Origin: Phymorhynchus buccinoides
Taxonomy: Eukaryota > Mollusca > Gastropoda > Neogastropoda > Raphitomidae
DNA: 64,000 nucleotides
Reading direction: 5' to 3'
Assembly (NCBI GenBank): GCA_017654935.2
Contig: CM065710.1
Location: 30,813,539 to 30,877,538 of the forward strand
Positions within the stretch are counted from its first letter, which is position 1, and the number at the start of each line of letters is the position of its first letter. Made by a program: the position numbers and the translations under genes. Positions 9,791 through 23,089 of this stretch are shown here, one piece after another. The notes beneath the pieces were generated by a model. The model worked only from the letters and a program-made list of their open reading frames with translations. It was not told where the DNA came from and made no database searches.

Positions 9791-10552
9791 GAGATGATTT
9801 GGATGCTGCCCCTAATATCTCTTCAGAGAGAAACATCGTCATCCATATGTGCAGGGCGATTTTCATATAGAATATAGTTAACATCCTCTGATGTTGGGGC
9901 AACATGCATCCTTCATGAGCTGGTCATTCAATAGGTCACAAATGACAGTAGAACAGTACCTTCTGTGAAAAATATTGAACACCTAGTATAATATAATTTA
10001 TGCATAGTTTTGTTGTTTTGGTGGGGTTGTTTTCGAGATCAGAGTTTTGACTGCTTTTCTACTTCCCGTGGGAAGGCGCATAATTTGGGAATCTTTGAGG
10101 TTGTCTGTTTTTAAAAATAATTTTATGCACATGGACATGGTTTATGCATGCATTATTCTAGTGGCCCTAGCAAGATTTTTAGACACACAGTCTCACTCGC
10201 TCTCTCACACGCGCGAGCTATCATCAAAGACTGTATAGGGGAAGATAATCATCCGGTCTCTTTCCCTATATGAGTAGTGAGGACAGAAACACTGGTTATG
10301 TCCCTTTTAAACAGGACACATTTTACACGTCGATAGGCCAGTTTAATTCGAGGCCTTTTCTTCTGAGATTGAGTTCCTTTTCTAATGAGAGAGTAGGTTG
10401 ATATGTGTCTCCTTACCTATATTTACTTATGCATATTTTTGCCACTATTATTACAAAATTAATTATTGTAATTATTACAATTATAATACCTCCGACTCAT
10501 GCCTGCTTTTTCCCCTCCCACCCCCGTCTTAAAACTAAAACCAGCGGTGAAA
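9791..10552. other. Unassigned sequence
   Basis: Nothing recognised. AT-rich, with small repeats of ATTATTACAATTATAA type near 10440-10490. Confidence 0.4.
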
Positions 10553-10993
10553 TAAAAAACCTCCTTCTCGTATTATGCTCCTTCGGTCTGGAATAGCTTA
10601 CCACCCTGTGTTCGCCACTCTTCCTCTGTCCGGTATTTCAAAACTTCGTTGAAAACTAATCTTTTTGAAAACCTCATACTCTCACCTCTAATCCACATAT
10701 TCCCCTTTATGATATTACCCTGCAGTGTGTGCGTTCCTGTGTGGGGGGGGTGGGGTGAGGGGGGTGAGGGAGGGTGAGAGAGATTAATACATGTATTTTG
10801 TGTTAACAGTCTCACTTGTTTTTAATGTTTATATTCATTGATACTTGTATTCATGTTAATTATTCTTGGCTTGTCTTTAATGTGAATGTTTATCTGTATG
10901 TTAGTTTTTAGGACTTTGTCCAGCGCTTTGAGCACCCTGCAAAGGGAGTAAAGCGCTCTAGAAATAACCAGTATTATTATTATTATTATTATT
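10553..10993 (+). pseudogene. LINE 3' end: ORF2 tail, UTR and (TAT)n terminus
   Basis: Plus strand: SYYAPSVWNSLPPCVRHSSS then YFKTSLKTNLFENL (about 10570-10670). This is the standard C-terminus of CR1/L2-like ORF2. The UTR ends CAGCGCTTTGAGCACCCTGC, AAAGCGCTCTAGAAATAACC and a (TAT)n tail (10973-10993), a common invertebrate LINE 3' end. A G-rich run at 10741-10775 interrupts the UTR. A related tail in reverse is at 30500-30615. Confidence 0.82.
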
Positions 10994-11893
10994 TGTCCAT
11001 GTTAGTCACATTGTTGTTGATGAAGCCAAGGAGAGCAACTGGCATTGTTATTCTGATTGATTTTCCTGTTCTGGACTGAATTTCTTTTTCTACCAGCTCC
11101 CAGATGGGGTTTATCTCAGGGCAGTGGAAGAAGAAAGGTTCGATAAAGACTATTTCATCTGTCTGGCAAACGTTGCATTTGTTCGAGTTAGTCAGGCCCA
11201 TTTTATGCAGAAGAATGTTTGTTGGATAAATGTTGTGTGAGAATTTTCATTGCAGTACTTCTCTGTCTAATTTTCTTGTGCATGTTTATAGGTGCAGTTC
11301 AATGTAGTTTTTTTCGGTTATGTCTATGGCCAATTTCCTTCAATGACCTGCACAGTTTATGATTCTGCGTTGCTATGATCGCTTCGGAAAGATAACGGAA
11401 ATCCTTGCAATTTCAGAGTTTGGAGCCGGGTGACACAATAATGTAATATCTGAGAGGGGTAACTCAGTTTTTTTTCATAACATCGAAGTCTGTTTACTTG
11501 TTGTGCTGTAACAGGAAAGCACATCTAATGGCATTGTGTAACATATCCTATTTCTAAAATCCTTGTGAGCGATGCTCTTGCCTACTTTTTTCCTTTGACT
11601 TGAATTTTTTGTTTGGTCGAACCAGTTACAATCAAGTTGAACCTGCCTTCGTCCAGAATGCCTGGATGAGTGGTACGACGTCTTATTATTGATAGCCCAG
11701 TTTTTCTTTTTCCATAATCAGACACTGTGGGCCCTTGATATTAGAAGTTTTTGCGTTATGCCACAGGTGAATAAGCTGAATTTCAGATTAGGTTCTGGTC
11801 CGTCGTTGAGGTATATTGGCTTTGTGTTGTGTTCGTAGCAGAGTTGCCCTAATTGATTGCATGACACTCGCTGGCCAAAGGGCCCCATTCGTT
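10989..11893 (-). pseudogene. LINE ORF2 C-terminal region with zf-RVT-like motif (L1/Tx1-like)
   Basis: The minus strand gives LLHKMGLTNSNKCNVCQTDE and FFFHCPEINPIWELVEKEI (about 11235-11060). This matches the reverse-transcriptase zinc-binding C-terminus, Cys-x2-Cys ... His-Cys and the following Trp. Further upstream, SCNQLGQLCYEHNTKPIYLN and ISRAHSV (about 11880-11735) fit the post-RT region of L1-like elements. Multiple stops and frame breaks separate the pieces. It abuts the opposite-strand LINE tail at 10993, so two insertions are back to back. Confidence 0.7.
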
Positions 11894-14800
11894 GTTTAAA
11901 AACTTTGACTCAATCAAAAGCTTTGGTGAGAAATTTAATATAATATTATTATACAAATAGTGATAATATGCTATGCCTTTCTCTGTGTTTGATTGGGGGT
12001 GGGGGTGAGTATCAATAAAGAATCACAGATGCGCTCTTATTTTAGTGTTCTTTTAGCAGAGTGAGCAGTGTAGATCGGTAATCCTTAACACTTCAATTTG
12101 CTTGCCTACGTGGATAGCTTTACTGTTTTTGAAACCCTACAAAATGGTGATTTCTCAATCAATTTACTGTCCTTGTGGCCCTCGTTAGAAATTTCTGGGT
12201 AGCCATATTCTTATAATCTAGTCTGGATCGCTCGCCTACAGACACGGGAAAGCATGCTAGAGGGAAACTGAGAGGGAATCTTGGAGGTTCTTGCATGTTT
12301 GTTTCACGAACACAAAACCCTGATTTGTGGTGCCCCTTTGGCGGGTTTTTTTCAAACTTTGGTAGTAACATTCATATCTGCTAGCGCTATTTTTTGCATC
12401 ATAACTGTTGGCTTCAAAATGAAGGATTGCAGATAAGACGTGCTGTGTCTACATAACTAAATTAAATTACAATAACCCCTTTTATGTTTTTGTATTTTCT
12501 TGCGTTATTCTAATTGGCATTAACATGATATTTATAAACTAAAATTTTGCATTATGGCATCTATCAGGTAGTCTGTTGTTTATTGCTGTCTTTACGACAA
12601 GTGCATAATCTTCTTGCCCAAGAACTAAAAAATTTATGAGTTAAAAGTAATGGTTTAGGAAAAACCGCGAGCGAAAAACGATATTTCTTGGTGTAATTGC
12701 AACACAGACATTTGTGTGTGCACAGAGGGTGACATTGGTTCTTCCAGTGAGTAACGTCCGATGGATACTTTCTGACTTATAGAAATCAAACAGAACATTT
12801 TCCCTTTTTCTCTCCTTTCCCCGCTTCCCTACTTTATCACCTTCCCCTAACCCCCATCCATTCCTTTATCCAACTGGTGAGAAAAGCTGTTTATGGCCCA
12901 AAAGCCCCGGATGGGTCAAGCAGAGGCTCGCATGGCGTGGTAAGTCACAAAGGGAATGCTTTCCAATTTGTGAGGCTCACCGGTCACTCAGAAGTCGTGA
13001 GACCCTCGGCTGCTTAGGGGAAGCCAGCCGTCCATGCACATTAATCGAGAAGGCAGCGAGAAAATACAAATTAAAATAAAAGCTTCGCACCGGGGAGAGA
13101 TGCAAGTGCCAAAGCAACTCTCAGCGTTCTCTTCCCTCGCAACTCCAACAGATCGCCTCCCCCCGCTCGCAAGTATACTGGCCAAGCTCTCTTTTCTGGT
13201 CATACCTCACTGTCCAACAAAAACCTTTCAAGGCCCGCATCTGTGGACTGCATCAGTCCATCTTCCGTACCCAACGACCCCCACCCTCCTGAACACCCAA
13301 CTTACCACGCAAAAATTTAGAGGAAACAACTAGGTTTACGGATGGTCTGTCATATTTTACTAATTACGAATACTATATTTATAATCTTTTCCCCCTTGGG
13401 AGGCTGGACTTGACTCAATACGTCATCTCATTCCGTACCACACCGTGGCAGCAGAGGACCCCCGAGCCCACCATCCTGAATTGACCGCGGATGCCAGCGT
13501 TCTGCCAGTTTGGAACTTAAGACTACTTGTTTTTTGACAGGATTGGGTCTCTCCGCATCTCCACCCAATAATATAGTGTTCCCCTTCCGGTGACCGAGCA
13601 ACGGTAACGAACCACTCATAGACTAGATGCTTCGTTGCATGTCTCTGAAGGGCCGGTACTAACTTATGCGTCTTACGGTTGACAACTGACCGATGAGCCC
13701 TGCGTGTCTTCCTGTTTCATGGTGTAAGTGAGGGAGGTAAGAACATTTGTTCCATTGTACACCTGTGCGGAGTTTAAAAAGACCACTAAATACTTGAGTA
13801 CATGACTACTTGACTCTATTTCCTAATATCTTATTTGTGTTCAAGCGCGTTAGGGGTTCTATGGATATTTCGGTATAAAATATATGACAATTATAATATA
13901 TTCTAAATGTCATATCATACAAACAAATAATCTGAATAAAACAGTTCCGCGTCCTTACTCTCTATTCACATTTTCAGTTGGGCATGACAGATTTTGGTGG
14001 TTTAACTGGTCTCAAGGTCACTGTGAGGTGTACCTAGTCTCCGCCTTGTGAAACATACCGATGTACCACCTGGTTCTACTCTTACGATGTCGTTTATATT
14101 TTTTCTCCTATTTTGTCTTACATTCTATGTTTTTTCAGATTCTCCTATTGGTTTTGTCGTTCTTTTCCAAGTTTTTTAACGTTTTTTAATTATAACCTGT
14201 GGCTTCGTCAAGTTTGTCCACACACCATTTGACTCAGACAGACGGAATCACAACCTATCTTTGCTGTCGGTTGCGTTTTAATTGTTTCACTGCTCGTTCC
14301 GCCCCCCAATGACGTCAGATGCGGCACTGCAGTTGAGCAAGCATTTCCCCAACAAATAAAAGCCATTTGACCTTGCCGTTTATATTTGACCGCCTTTGAA
14401 AGCTGTCAAATGAATATGCCCCGGGCGGGTCTGGCTCGCTGGGATTAAAATAGTGCCTCATACATTGAGTGTAAATTTCCAAAATACCCAGGTAATTTGA
14501 AAGGGGGTCAAATACACAGTAGGAGTTGATAGCTATGAGGAGGAAATTCTAGAGAACATTCTAAAACATTGTGATTGCTTGTTAATGCTAGCATCATATA
14601 GGACCCGGTGCATTCCATCAGACCATAAGCAAGTCAAAGGAGTAGCAGAGCTAAACCACCATGACTTCCCTCTTTCCTATATTCCTTCGCAACATACCAC
14701 CATATCACCACAAGCATGCGAATTCAACTCCATCCAGGTTATAGTTGAGGCTGCTGCCTTTCTGGGCGTTTCCTACTTTGTTAATCTTGTTTGCTTGTTT

Positions 14801-15280
14801 GTGCGTCTATGGAAATTCGGATTCTAAGGCCATTGGCTGAGGCGACGCTCGTGTATTGTATGTTATGTTTTTGTTGCGCTGAGTGACGCACAACGCAATT
14901 ACAAAATAATAAACAATAATCGTACCGCGCCACACAATGTACTAGGGCGCTTGTATTAAATTCTTGTTTTCACAATTACTTCACCCTAACATCGAAATTC
15001 CTAGTTTACGCATTTGTTCTAAGGGGAAAGTGTCTGGCCCATAAGCTCTCGTTCTTCTGAACTTGGCTTGCTAGTAGAAAAATGTATTTGTCCCTACGCG
15101 CCAGCATGCAGCACTCAGATATGGTTTCGCAACTGTACTCCTTTTGAGGCGTCTGGCCGAAGAGGCTTGCCTCCTGTTGTGCTGTGCGCGTGAGAACACG
15201 GCCGTGGATCCTGTATGCCACTGCTGTTCAGTCGCAGATTAGCATCCATCTGCTAACGCGTGTCCGCTTGAGATAGCATT
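11894..15280. other. Unassigned 3.4-kb stretch
   Basis: No gene, no repeat with a second copy in the window. Short open frames (12159-12371 -, 12988-13203 -, 13034-13333 +, 14579-14827 +, 15006-15221 -) show no motif I recognise. A CRE-like TGACGTCA occurs at about 14309. This may be ordinary intergenic or intronic DNA. Confidence 0.35.
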
Positions 15281-15289
15281 ATGAGTGTT

Positions 15290-16280
15290 CACCTAGTCCA
15301 TCACTATTCACTTTTCATTCAACTTCTATCCGTCAACTATGGTCAAAGCTCTTCTTTCAGGTCATTGCGTTCAAACCGACTTAATAAAAATCATTTAGTA
15401 TTTTTCAGAAAAATCATGTTTGGTCTTCTAAGCAGCAGATGGCCGACGCTTGGTGTGGTTGATTTATTTTATCCAGTGATGATTTTTATTCCCCTCCATA
15501 ATATGTCGACCATTTTCTGGTGTTTGGAAACTGTACTTTCCGAACCTTTTTCCTTGTATAGTCTTTCCTGTTCTGAGCTTCACGAGGTTCAGGCCGTTAA
15601 CGTTTTTTGAGGAATGATTTTCTAGTCTGTTTTATCACCAGTTTGAAAACACATACTTCTTTTTGTTAATGGTTGTTTTTTAAAACTTTTGATACCCATG
15701 GCTTGTTATTGGGGAAAATCTTGATAGTTTTTTGAGGAATGATTATGTCATTGACAGAAAAGATACGTACCAAGAAACATATCAACGGCTTCAATCACAC
15801 TTACCGGCAGTTCATACACACTCCATTCTGTACACTCAAAGCATCCTCTCAGTTTCTTCCACACTCATCAGAGGCGTCCACATTTTATCCACTCTTCCTC
15901 AACAACTGTTCAGTCGGTATTTGGGTCTACTATCTGGGCATTAAACAGATCAGAGTCATTGGTCAAGAGGCTGCCAATAGTTAAGACTAATAGATTTGTC
16001 GCGATGCAGGATTTGCCATATACATAGATCAAGTGTCTTTTTGATTTCGAGTGTAACATGTCACATATGCTTCTACTGGGTAGACATGTTAATAAGATCT
16101 ACAGATGATTAAAATCTCCCAGCACAATCAAGGGCGCAGATGTTGATCAGACTGGAGGGAACGCACGAGTGTACGCAAATGTCAGGCAGCAGCACTGCAG
16201 CACTAGGCAGACGGGGGGCATCGTAACACACGGTGAGAACAGCTCTACGCAAACTCACGAGGAGGTAATACTGGTCGAAG
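15290..16280 (-). pseudogene. Decayed LINE ORF2: endonuclease end and EN-RT linker
   Basis: The minus strand contains LIVLGDFNHL (about 16132-16103), the endonuclease GDFN motif. It is followed by heavily broken sequence, then PQKTIKIFPNNKPWVSKVLK (about 15740-15680), with KEVCFQTGDKTD after it. PNNKPWV with a Gly-Asp-Lys/Arg segment is the characteristic linker of a large family of animal LINEs. Stops occur throughout. Small plus-strand ORFs in this interval are shadows. Confidence 0.72.
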
Positions 16281-18694
16281 CGCCACAGAGCACATTTCAA
16301 CGTCAGCTGTGCACAGTTGTTTCTTTACTGTCATGTGCACCCTGTCTCACCGAGCGTTCGCTACGGACAGGCACACCGCCACCCTGGTTTTATTTGTCCC
16401 GATCCGTTCTGTATGGCACACCAAACCCATCTGATGCCAATACCGTAATGGGGTTCCCCCCCTCAGAATCAGAAAGTTAAATCGCACAACTCTAAAGTTT
16501 TGACTGAAGAAGTTTTCGTCGCACATGCGCGGCAGCTAGTCCTTTGTGTCACGTGAGGGCTTGAGCTAAATGTGCGGCCACGCACTGCCATTCTCCTGCG
16601 CCGCATACTCCCAAGCAATTGCAATCACAATACTCATGCCGCCTATTTCAACAGGCGGCTTGCTGTTGGATGGAAGAACCCCGTTAGCCATTCCAACCAC
16701 CTCCCTCGACTGTTTTCGTCACTGTGCACTGAATGGACGCTAGCTCTTGCTTTTTGCGGCAAGCGATTATCCAAATTGGTATGTTGACATTTGGGGTGAT
16801 CAGTGCTGGCATGTTGCTGGTCTGTTGATCGCATCACCCTCTATCTAAAGTCTTTCTTCAGTCTTCCGTGCTTCGAAGGCGTCCTTTTGTCACACCTATA
16901 TAGCGCTAGTTCGTCATCCACCACGCTTTGCCAAGTTCCTCCACTTCTCTATCCCTGATCGATTTGGGGGTCAACTGCATTTTTGCTTTCTTCTCGAACT
17001 TTCTGGATTTCTTCCTGCACACTAGTTCCTCCTCTCTTCATCCATCTTTCTGTAAGCTCCTCCACCTTCTTCTATTCCTGATCGATTTGGGGGATCAAAC
17101 TCATTTGCTTTCTCTCACTTTCTCCTGCACACAGTTCCTGAACTCCTCTTCTTCATCACAAATTGTTTTCTGTTCTTGTTCTCGACTACAAGGCAATCAG
17201 CGTTCCCTCTCCTTTTTTTTTCTTCTTCTTGCTTCATCATTCTTTTCCTCTCCAAAACTATTTTTGTTGTTGGTTGCGGCCAGAGCTTTCTCTCAGCAGG
17301 GTAGGCGAGGCCTTTTGGCGTACGTTCTAATTTTTGCTCCTCTTAGCTCTTCAATTTTCTGTTCACCAGTTTTGATCCGTTTCTCACTCAGGTTAGGATG
17401 CCGGGTCGTACTGTCTTGATCCTTTTCACGACGAATCGGTGCCCTACATTCATGTTCTCTTGCTGATCTTTATCCGCATCACATGGGATTCACAAGCTTT
17501 CGTCTCTGCCACGTTGCTGTTGAGAAAGCTATGCTCTGCGGTGGCCAACCGAACAGGCGGTGCCGAGGAAAGATTAAGACAACAAAGGGAAGCCCTGAAC
17601 CCTTGAAGCGGCCTAAGCAAAAACTATTTGGGTTTTTAAATAACCATGAGGGTCACACAATCTGAAGTTATTATGCAGAATGTGGATAGGGTAAATATAC
17701 CGATAAAAGAATTCAAGCACCGTTAACACAATCACTGAGCTTCTCTGAGCACGAGTAGGAAAAGCCGGCCGTCTGGCACGCTATGACGTCACAAATCTCA
17801 CATGAGCTCGCTCGAGTCAATGTCTTCTGATGCAACAACGCTACATATTGTGATCAGCATCAACAGAGGAATGCAGGTGGAAGACATTTTGAAGGGCCAA
17901 TAGCGACAGTTGAGAGTGAGAACCAGGGGCTCTGAAACAATGCTCATGGTCAAAACTGCGTTGGCGTTAGACCTGCAATATACCCATATATATTCAGGAG
18001 CAATGCAATAGAGACATTTAAGGGACATAGCACAGTGAGAGTGAGAGTTAATCCCAGTGAGTGTGACTAGGACTACTAAGGGCAGCGGGGAACATTTCAA
18101 GCGCTATCCTGGCAACTGCTATTCTAAAGACATGTGCTCAGGTGAACAAGCTGCCTGGGCGAGTGTGTATACTGGCAAGCGTGCTAGAGGTGCGTAGCAT
18201 GCTAAGTAGTTTATAATTGCGGCAGCAAGTCTTACTGCTGCTGACCGAGTGTTTGATGATGTTTTGGTCATCAACAACTGCACAATATAGTCTATAATGT
18301 GGTAATGAAAGTAGTAGAGGAGGCTTTGTTTTTCATTGAAATTCCACAAAATTCGGGTAGATGATAAGTCATAAGTCGTGCGTCATAGATTTTTCTTTGT
18401 ATCTGTCCATTGTAAATCATTGGGACGCGACCTGGGAAAAACAAGCGTTGTCTTTGGGGGGCGCGGGGATCGGTGTAAATAGATAACACTTCACTTAAAT
18501 TAAAATTAAAATACTATTTTAAAGAGAAGAAAAGACAAAAGGTCCTTTACACTCAAACCCAACCATTCACGCTCATTGCGAACCCACCGGTCACTCGAAC
18601 AATCCGCGCACCTCTCATTTGTGTTTTCTAACTTGTTCTTTTTCGTCTTCCTTTTTGTTCCTTTAATCGTTTTTCTTTTCTTTTCGTGGTAGCA
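16281..18694. other. Unassigned sequence with minor internal repetition
   Basis: GATCGATTTGGGGG and TTCCTCC/CTTCTC-rich text occur twice near 16955 and 17080, suggesting a ~120-bp imperfect duplication. Frames at 16928-17419 (+), 17483-17665 (+) and 17798-18100 (-) have no recognisable domain. CRE-like TGACGTCA near 17784. No gene call is made. Confidence 0.35.
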
Positions 18695-18699
18695 GTCTG

Positions 18700-21230
18700 A
18701 ATCCACCATCATGCTACATATTTGTCATGTTGACCTTTTGTTCAATTGAGTTAGTTCCACACAACGGTAGTGATATAGCAGTCTATCCACCATCATGCTA
18801 CATAGTTCCATGTGACCTTTTGTTTCAATTGAGATTCACACAACATGGTAATGATAGGCAAGTCTATCCACCTCAATGCTACATAGGTTCGCAATGTGTG
18901 ACCTTTTGTTTCAATAACATTCCACACAAACTGGGTAGACATGATAGCAGTGCTATCCACCATCATGATACATAGTTCCATGTGCCTTTTGTTTCAATAA
19001 CATTCCACCCAAACTGGTAGATGATAGCATGTCCTATCCACGCATTCATGTACAATGGGATTATGTGGACTTTTATTTTAATGAGATTACCACACAATAC
19101 GGTTAGATGATAGGCATTACTAATCGGGACCATCCATGATACATGGTTTCATGTGACCTTTTGTTTCATGACATTCCACACAAACTGGGTAATGATAGGC
19201 CTCTTATCCACCATCATGATACATGGTTTCATTTGACCTTTTGTTTCAATCGACTATTCCCACAAACCTGGTAGATGATAGACGTCGTAATTCCACCATC
19301 ATGATAAATTAGAGTGTTCATGTGACCTTTTGTTTCAATGACATTCCACACAAACTGTAGATGATTAGCAGTCTAATCCACCATAATGCTACATGGGTTT
19401 CCTGTGCACTTTGTTTCAATGACATTCCACACAAACTGGTATAGATGATGAGCAGTCTATCCACTCATCATGCTACATGGTATCCATGTGACCTTTGTGT
19501 TTCAAAATGACTTTCCACACAAACTCGTGTAGATGATTAGCTTGTGGCTCTTACGTTCCGTTGCCTGTAAATCATCTCTTCGCTCCCTGGTTTTTGTGTG
19601 TGTTATACAGATAGTGCATCTAGGGTCTCTAGTGCCTGCAGATGTCTCCATTTCCATTCTGATCTCTGTGTCTTACATAGTGTTTCATGTGACATTTGTT
19701 TTTCATACTGACATTCTCACACAAACTGGAGATGATAGCAGTCCTACATGCCACAGCTTACATGGCCTACATTGGTTTCATGTGACCTTTTAGTTTCAAT
19801 GTACAATTCACACAAACTGTGTAGATGATTACTGCAGTCTATCCACCATCATGAGTACAAGTGGTTATCGTGATTGACTCCTTTGTTTTGCAGAATGGAC
19901 ATGTCCATCACAAACTCGGTAGTTCGATGTATAGCTGTCTTATAAAATTTCGTCGGAAGCGCTATCATTGTCTACTACAAGTGGTTTCGTTGTGACCCTT
20001 TAGTTTCAATGACCCCTTCCATCAGCAAACTGGTAGATGTAGCGTCTATCCACATTCATGCTACATGGTTTCATCATGTGACCCAGTTGTCTAATCGCAG
20101 CTCTCAATCGTATTTGCTACATATAGTTCCGATGTGATACCGTTTTGTTTATTAAGATATGCCGGACATTCCGAACCTACAATCTCTTGGTGGGTTGTCG
20201 ATTGTCTACGGATATTCTCGATAGCTTTAGTTAGTGGCGGCGCTACTGTGTGTTGACTCTTGGCGTTGCTTGATTTTGCTTCCTCTGAGCACCCTTGGTG
20301 CTCCTCATACATGGCCCTCAAAATAACGGTGGTAGATATAGCGATGTCTGATCCACCCATCATTAGATGTAGACGTCTTGACGTCCCATAGTATCGCAGA
20401 TGGTCTGATCTTGTTGGTTTCCAATCATAGTTTCAGATTGACATTGCCCTTCTACACACAACCGTTTGGTTAGATTGGAGTCGGTGCGTTCTCGACTGAA
20501 GATGTATGTCCACCATCATCTACATAGATGTCATTCCATGTGACCTTTTGTTTTCAATGAGATTCCATCCATGCACACAAACTGGTAGATGATAGCAGCT
20601 AATCCCCATCATGCTACATAGTTCTCATGGGACCTTTTGTTTCAATGAGATTCCACACAAACTGGTAGATGAATCGCATCCTATCCTACCATCATGCTAC
20701 ATGGTTCCATGTGACCTTTTGTTTTAATGAGATTTCCACACAAACTGGTAGTATGATAGTCAGTCTATCCCCTATGCTACATAGGTTTCATTGAACGCTT
20801 TTTGTTTCGAATGGAGGATTCCACGCCGAGACAATTGATAAAACTGGTAGTGTAGGCATCTATCCACCATCAGCTACATAGTTCGCATGTGACCTTTGGT
20901 TCATGAGTATTCCACACAAACTGTAAAGAATTTGAAATGTATTCAAGTCTATCCACCATCTGCGACATAGTTCCTTTGCTCTTTTGTTTCTAATGAGATT
21001 CACACACAAACTGGTAATGACTGCAGTCTTTCCGACCATCATGATACATGTTATTCATGTGACCTTTTGTTTTTAATTAGATTCCACACAAACTCGGTAG
21101 ATGATTAGCATCTATCCCCATCCTGCTAATAGTTCCATGTGACCTTTTTGTTTTAATGAGATTCACACAAACTGGTAGATGATAGCGTCTAGCCCCACGC
21201 ATGATACATTGTTTCATGTGACCGTACTAG
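18700..21230 (+). repeat. 80-bp satellite array (satA), about 30 degenerate units
   Basis: The unit reads CATGCTACATAGTTCCATGT, GACCTTTTGTTTCAATGAGA, TTCCACACAAACTGGTAGAT, GATAGCAGTCTATCCACCAT. Units vary mainly by 1-3 bp indels; some stretches (19530-19660, 20060-20520) are so scrambled that the period is hard to follow. The array ends at the 5' end of a receptor pseudogene. Two more units lie in reverse at 37917-38090, again against a receptor pseudogene. Confidence 0.95.
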
Positions 21231-21234
21231 AATG

Positions 21235-22230
21235 GAAATTCGTCAAAGTCTGAAAAGACACGTGGGAGCGATCGAAACCAACCATATTGTAACGCAGCAT
21301 ATCTTAATTAAAGATTTCTGGCTAATGCAGTGGGTGTTGGTGCTTGGGTGTTTTAGTAATGTAATGGTAATTCTAATCATGTAGATCGTCTAATTCCTTC
21401 GGTCCACGTCACAGTTGTTTTCCTTTCTTCATAGCTCTGGCCGTGTCGGACCATATGGTATTACACAACCCATTGAACTATTCCATTGCATTTGATATAT
21501 TTAATTGAAAGCGTTTCGGAGATCAGGGAATCCTGTCAGTGCAAGGGTTTCAATTCATCACTAGATATACGCAATCCGCCTGTTTTCATTCATGGATGCT
21601 GGTTCCCTCGCCCTGCTCAGAGCTGGCCTCTGTGCTTTTGTGGGGCCACTTCGTGTCAGTGCTGTGTGGAACAGAGAAAGTCGATCTGCTGTCAGGAATT
21701 GTGACTAGACTCATTTTATTATGATTATTGTCATTATCTGTATGGGTAGTGATCTTCGTGGGGAACGTGTCGGTGTACTTCCATCAGAAACGTACTGCGT
21801 AGTTTTTGTTGACAGTCGTTGTTTCAATGTATAAAGCTGTCTTTCAATTCAATTTATTAGCCTTTTCCTACTGCTATTGCTGGTCATCCACTACTGCGTC
21901 TGTTGAGGACACTGGTCCTGAACTCTCTTACAACAAACCATCGTCTTTCTGACAACAAGCCAGCCAGGATTCAGAACCACGACGGTGTCTTCACTAGACT
22001 GTCACATTGGGGTGTGCGTGCACGAGCGTTTGCTTTCCTCTTCCTTCTAGACACCACCAAATAAGCTATTTTAAACAATATATTATAACTGGTAATGTCA
22101 ACGGCGGGTGGTGACCCTTAGAAAATGGACACGTACTCAGATTTCTGGTTTGCAATCAGCATGTCCTGTGGTCAACTAACACGTGCCCAAATCAACTTAT
22201 CTATCTGTACTGTTTGAGTGGCACCAGTTT
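21235..22230 (+). pseudogene. Receptor pseudogene (class A GPCR), left C copy
   Basis: After the satellite comes an ATG and CNAAYLIKDFW, then VLVLGCFSNVMVILIM (TM1, with Asn), LAVSDHMVLHNPLNYSIA (TM2, Asp kept), then a TM3 region ending in sequence equivalent to LRAASVLWPL (broken by indels, about 21595-21650). TM4 and TM5 follow in shifting frames, NKPARIQN (about 21955-21980) marks ICL3, and a TM7-like STYLSVLF occurs near 22190. Stops (TAG at 21381) and many frameshifts. The protein matches the minus-strand pseudogene at 36601-37917 better than the intact gene, so the two are a pair. Confidence 0.85.
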
Positions 22231-22650
22231 TTTTTTTTTTCAAGAGCATAGTTCATAAGATTGTTAGTGGAATTATGGCCTATTTCTTTCCTGTTTCTTT
22301 TTCTTTCTGCCAAAACAAGACAGTGAGCTATGAGCAGAGAGTTCATGAAGATGATTGTTGTGGAGTGTTTAGATAGGCCGTTATTTCCCACATGTAATTA
22401 CCAAGACAGTGAGTTATGATGTCGACAGAATTAGCACGCAGTCTCATCTTGAAGATTCGTGTGTGGAGGTTTACAGGGCCGTTTTCTGTAAAATACCAAG
22501 ACAGTGAGTTAGAGAAGACTTTCTTGACTATTCTGTTGTGGAGTTTATGGCCATGTTCTGTGGAAACTCTATACAGTGAGTTCTGAGCATAGTTTCTGAG
22601 ATTGTTGTGGATTTTAAGGCGATATCTGTAAAGTACCAGACACGTGATGT
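22231..22650 (+). repeat. 69-bp satellite (satB) derived from the receptor C-tail, left array
   Basis: Repeats of GAGCAGAGTTCATGAAGATT / GTTGTGGAGTTTAAGGCCAT / ATTCTGTAAAATACCAAGAC with indels, about five units. In frame the unit reads EFMKIVVEFKAIFCKNQ, matching intact-receptor residues from about 301 (EFRKVVWEFTGLCRENK). It begins where the pseudogene's own helix 8 would be. It is the reverse-complement partner of 36141-36600. Confidence 0.85.
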
Positions 22651-22857
22651 CTCTGGGCGAGTCACGCCTGCTAAATAATGACTGTCTTTGTACCCCCTAG
22701 TATTCAGCTGCGTGGCAGAAGAGTTGACAAAAGCTGAATAGCTTTAAAACGTTTTAATGAAATCGTCAACACAGTTTTGTTTCTTAATTAATATACCAGA
22801 GGGAATAATAACTTGTTTATATATTTCGCGGTAATATGATCCTGAAAAAGTTCTCAT

Positions 22858-22960
22858 CTCTCTCTCTCTCTCCTCTCTTAATTCTCTCTCCTCGTTTCTC
22901 ATCTCCTCATCTCTCGGCTCTCTCTCCTCCCTCGCAGTCTCTCTCCGGTCTTCTTCTCCG
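22858..22960. repeat. Degenerate CT-rich microsatellite
   Basis: TCTCTCTC runs with frequent CTCC interruptions. Confidence 0.9.
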
Positions 22961-23089
22961 GGGAGACGGTGACTGATTATGGGGCCACTGCAATTCCACT
23001 TGCTCTGTCTACATGTACTTTTACAAGTAATTTTGTTCCTGAAATTAGACGTGCAGACGGCTACATGAGTTTCTACAATATGTTACGAA

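Noticed and set aside
17798..18100. 100-codon hydrophobic minus frame as a membrane protein
   Set aside because: No recognised domain, no convincing helix periodicity and no support from context.
18700..21230. CRISPR-like array
   Set aside because: Head-to-tail satellite units with no unique spacers, in a eukaryotic context.
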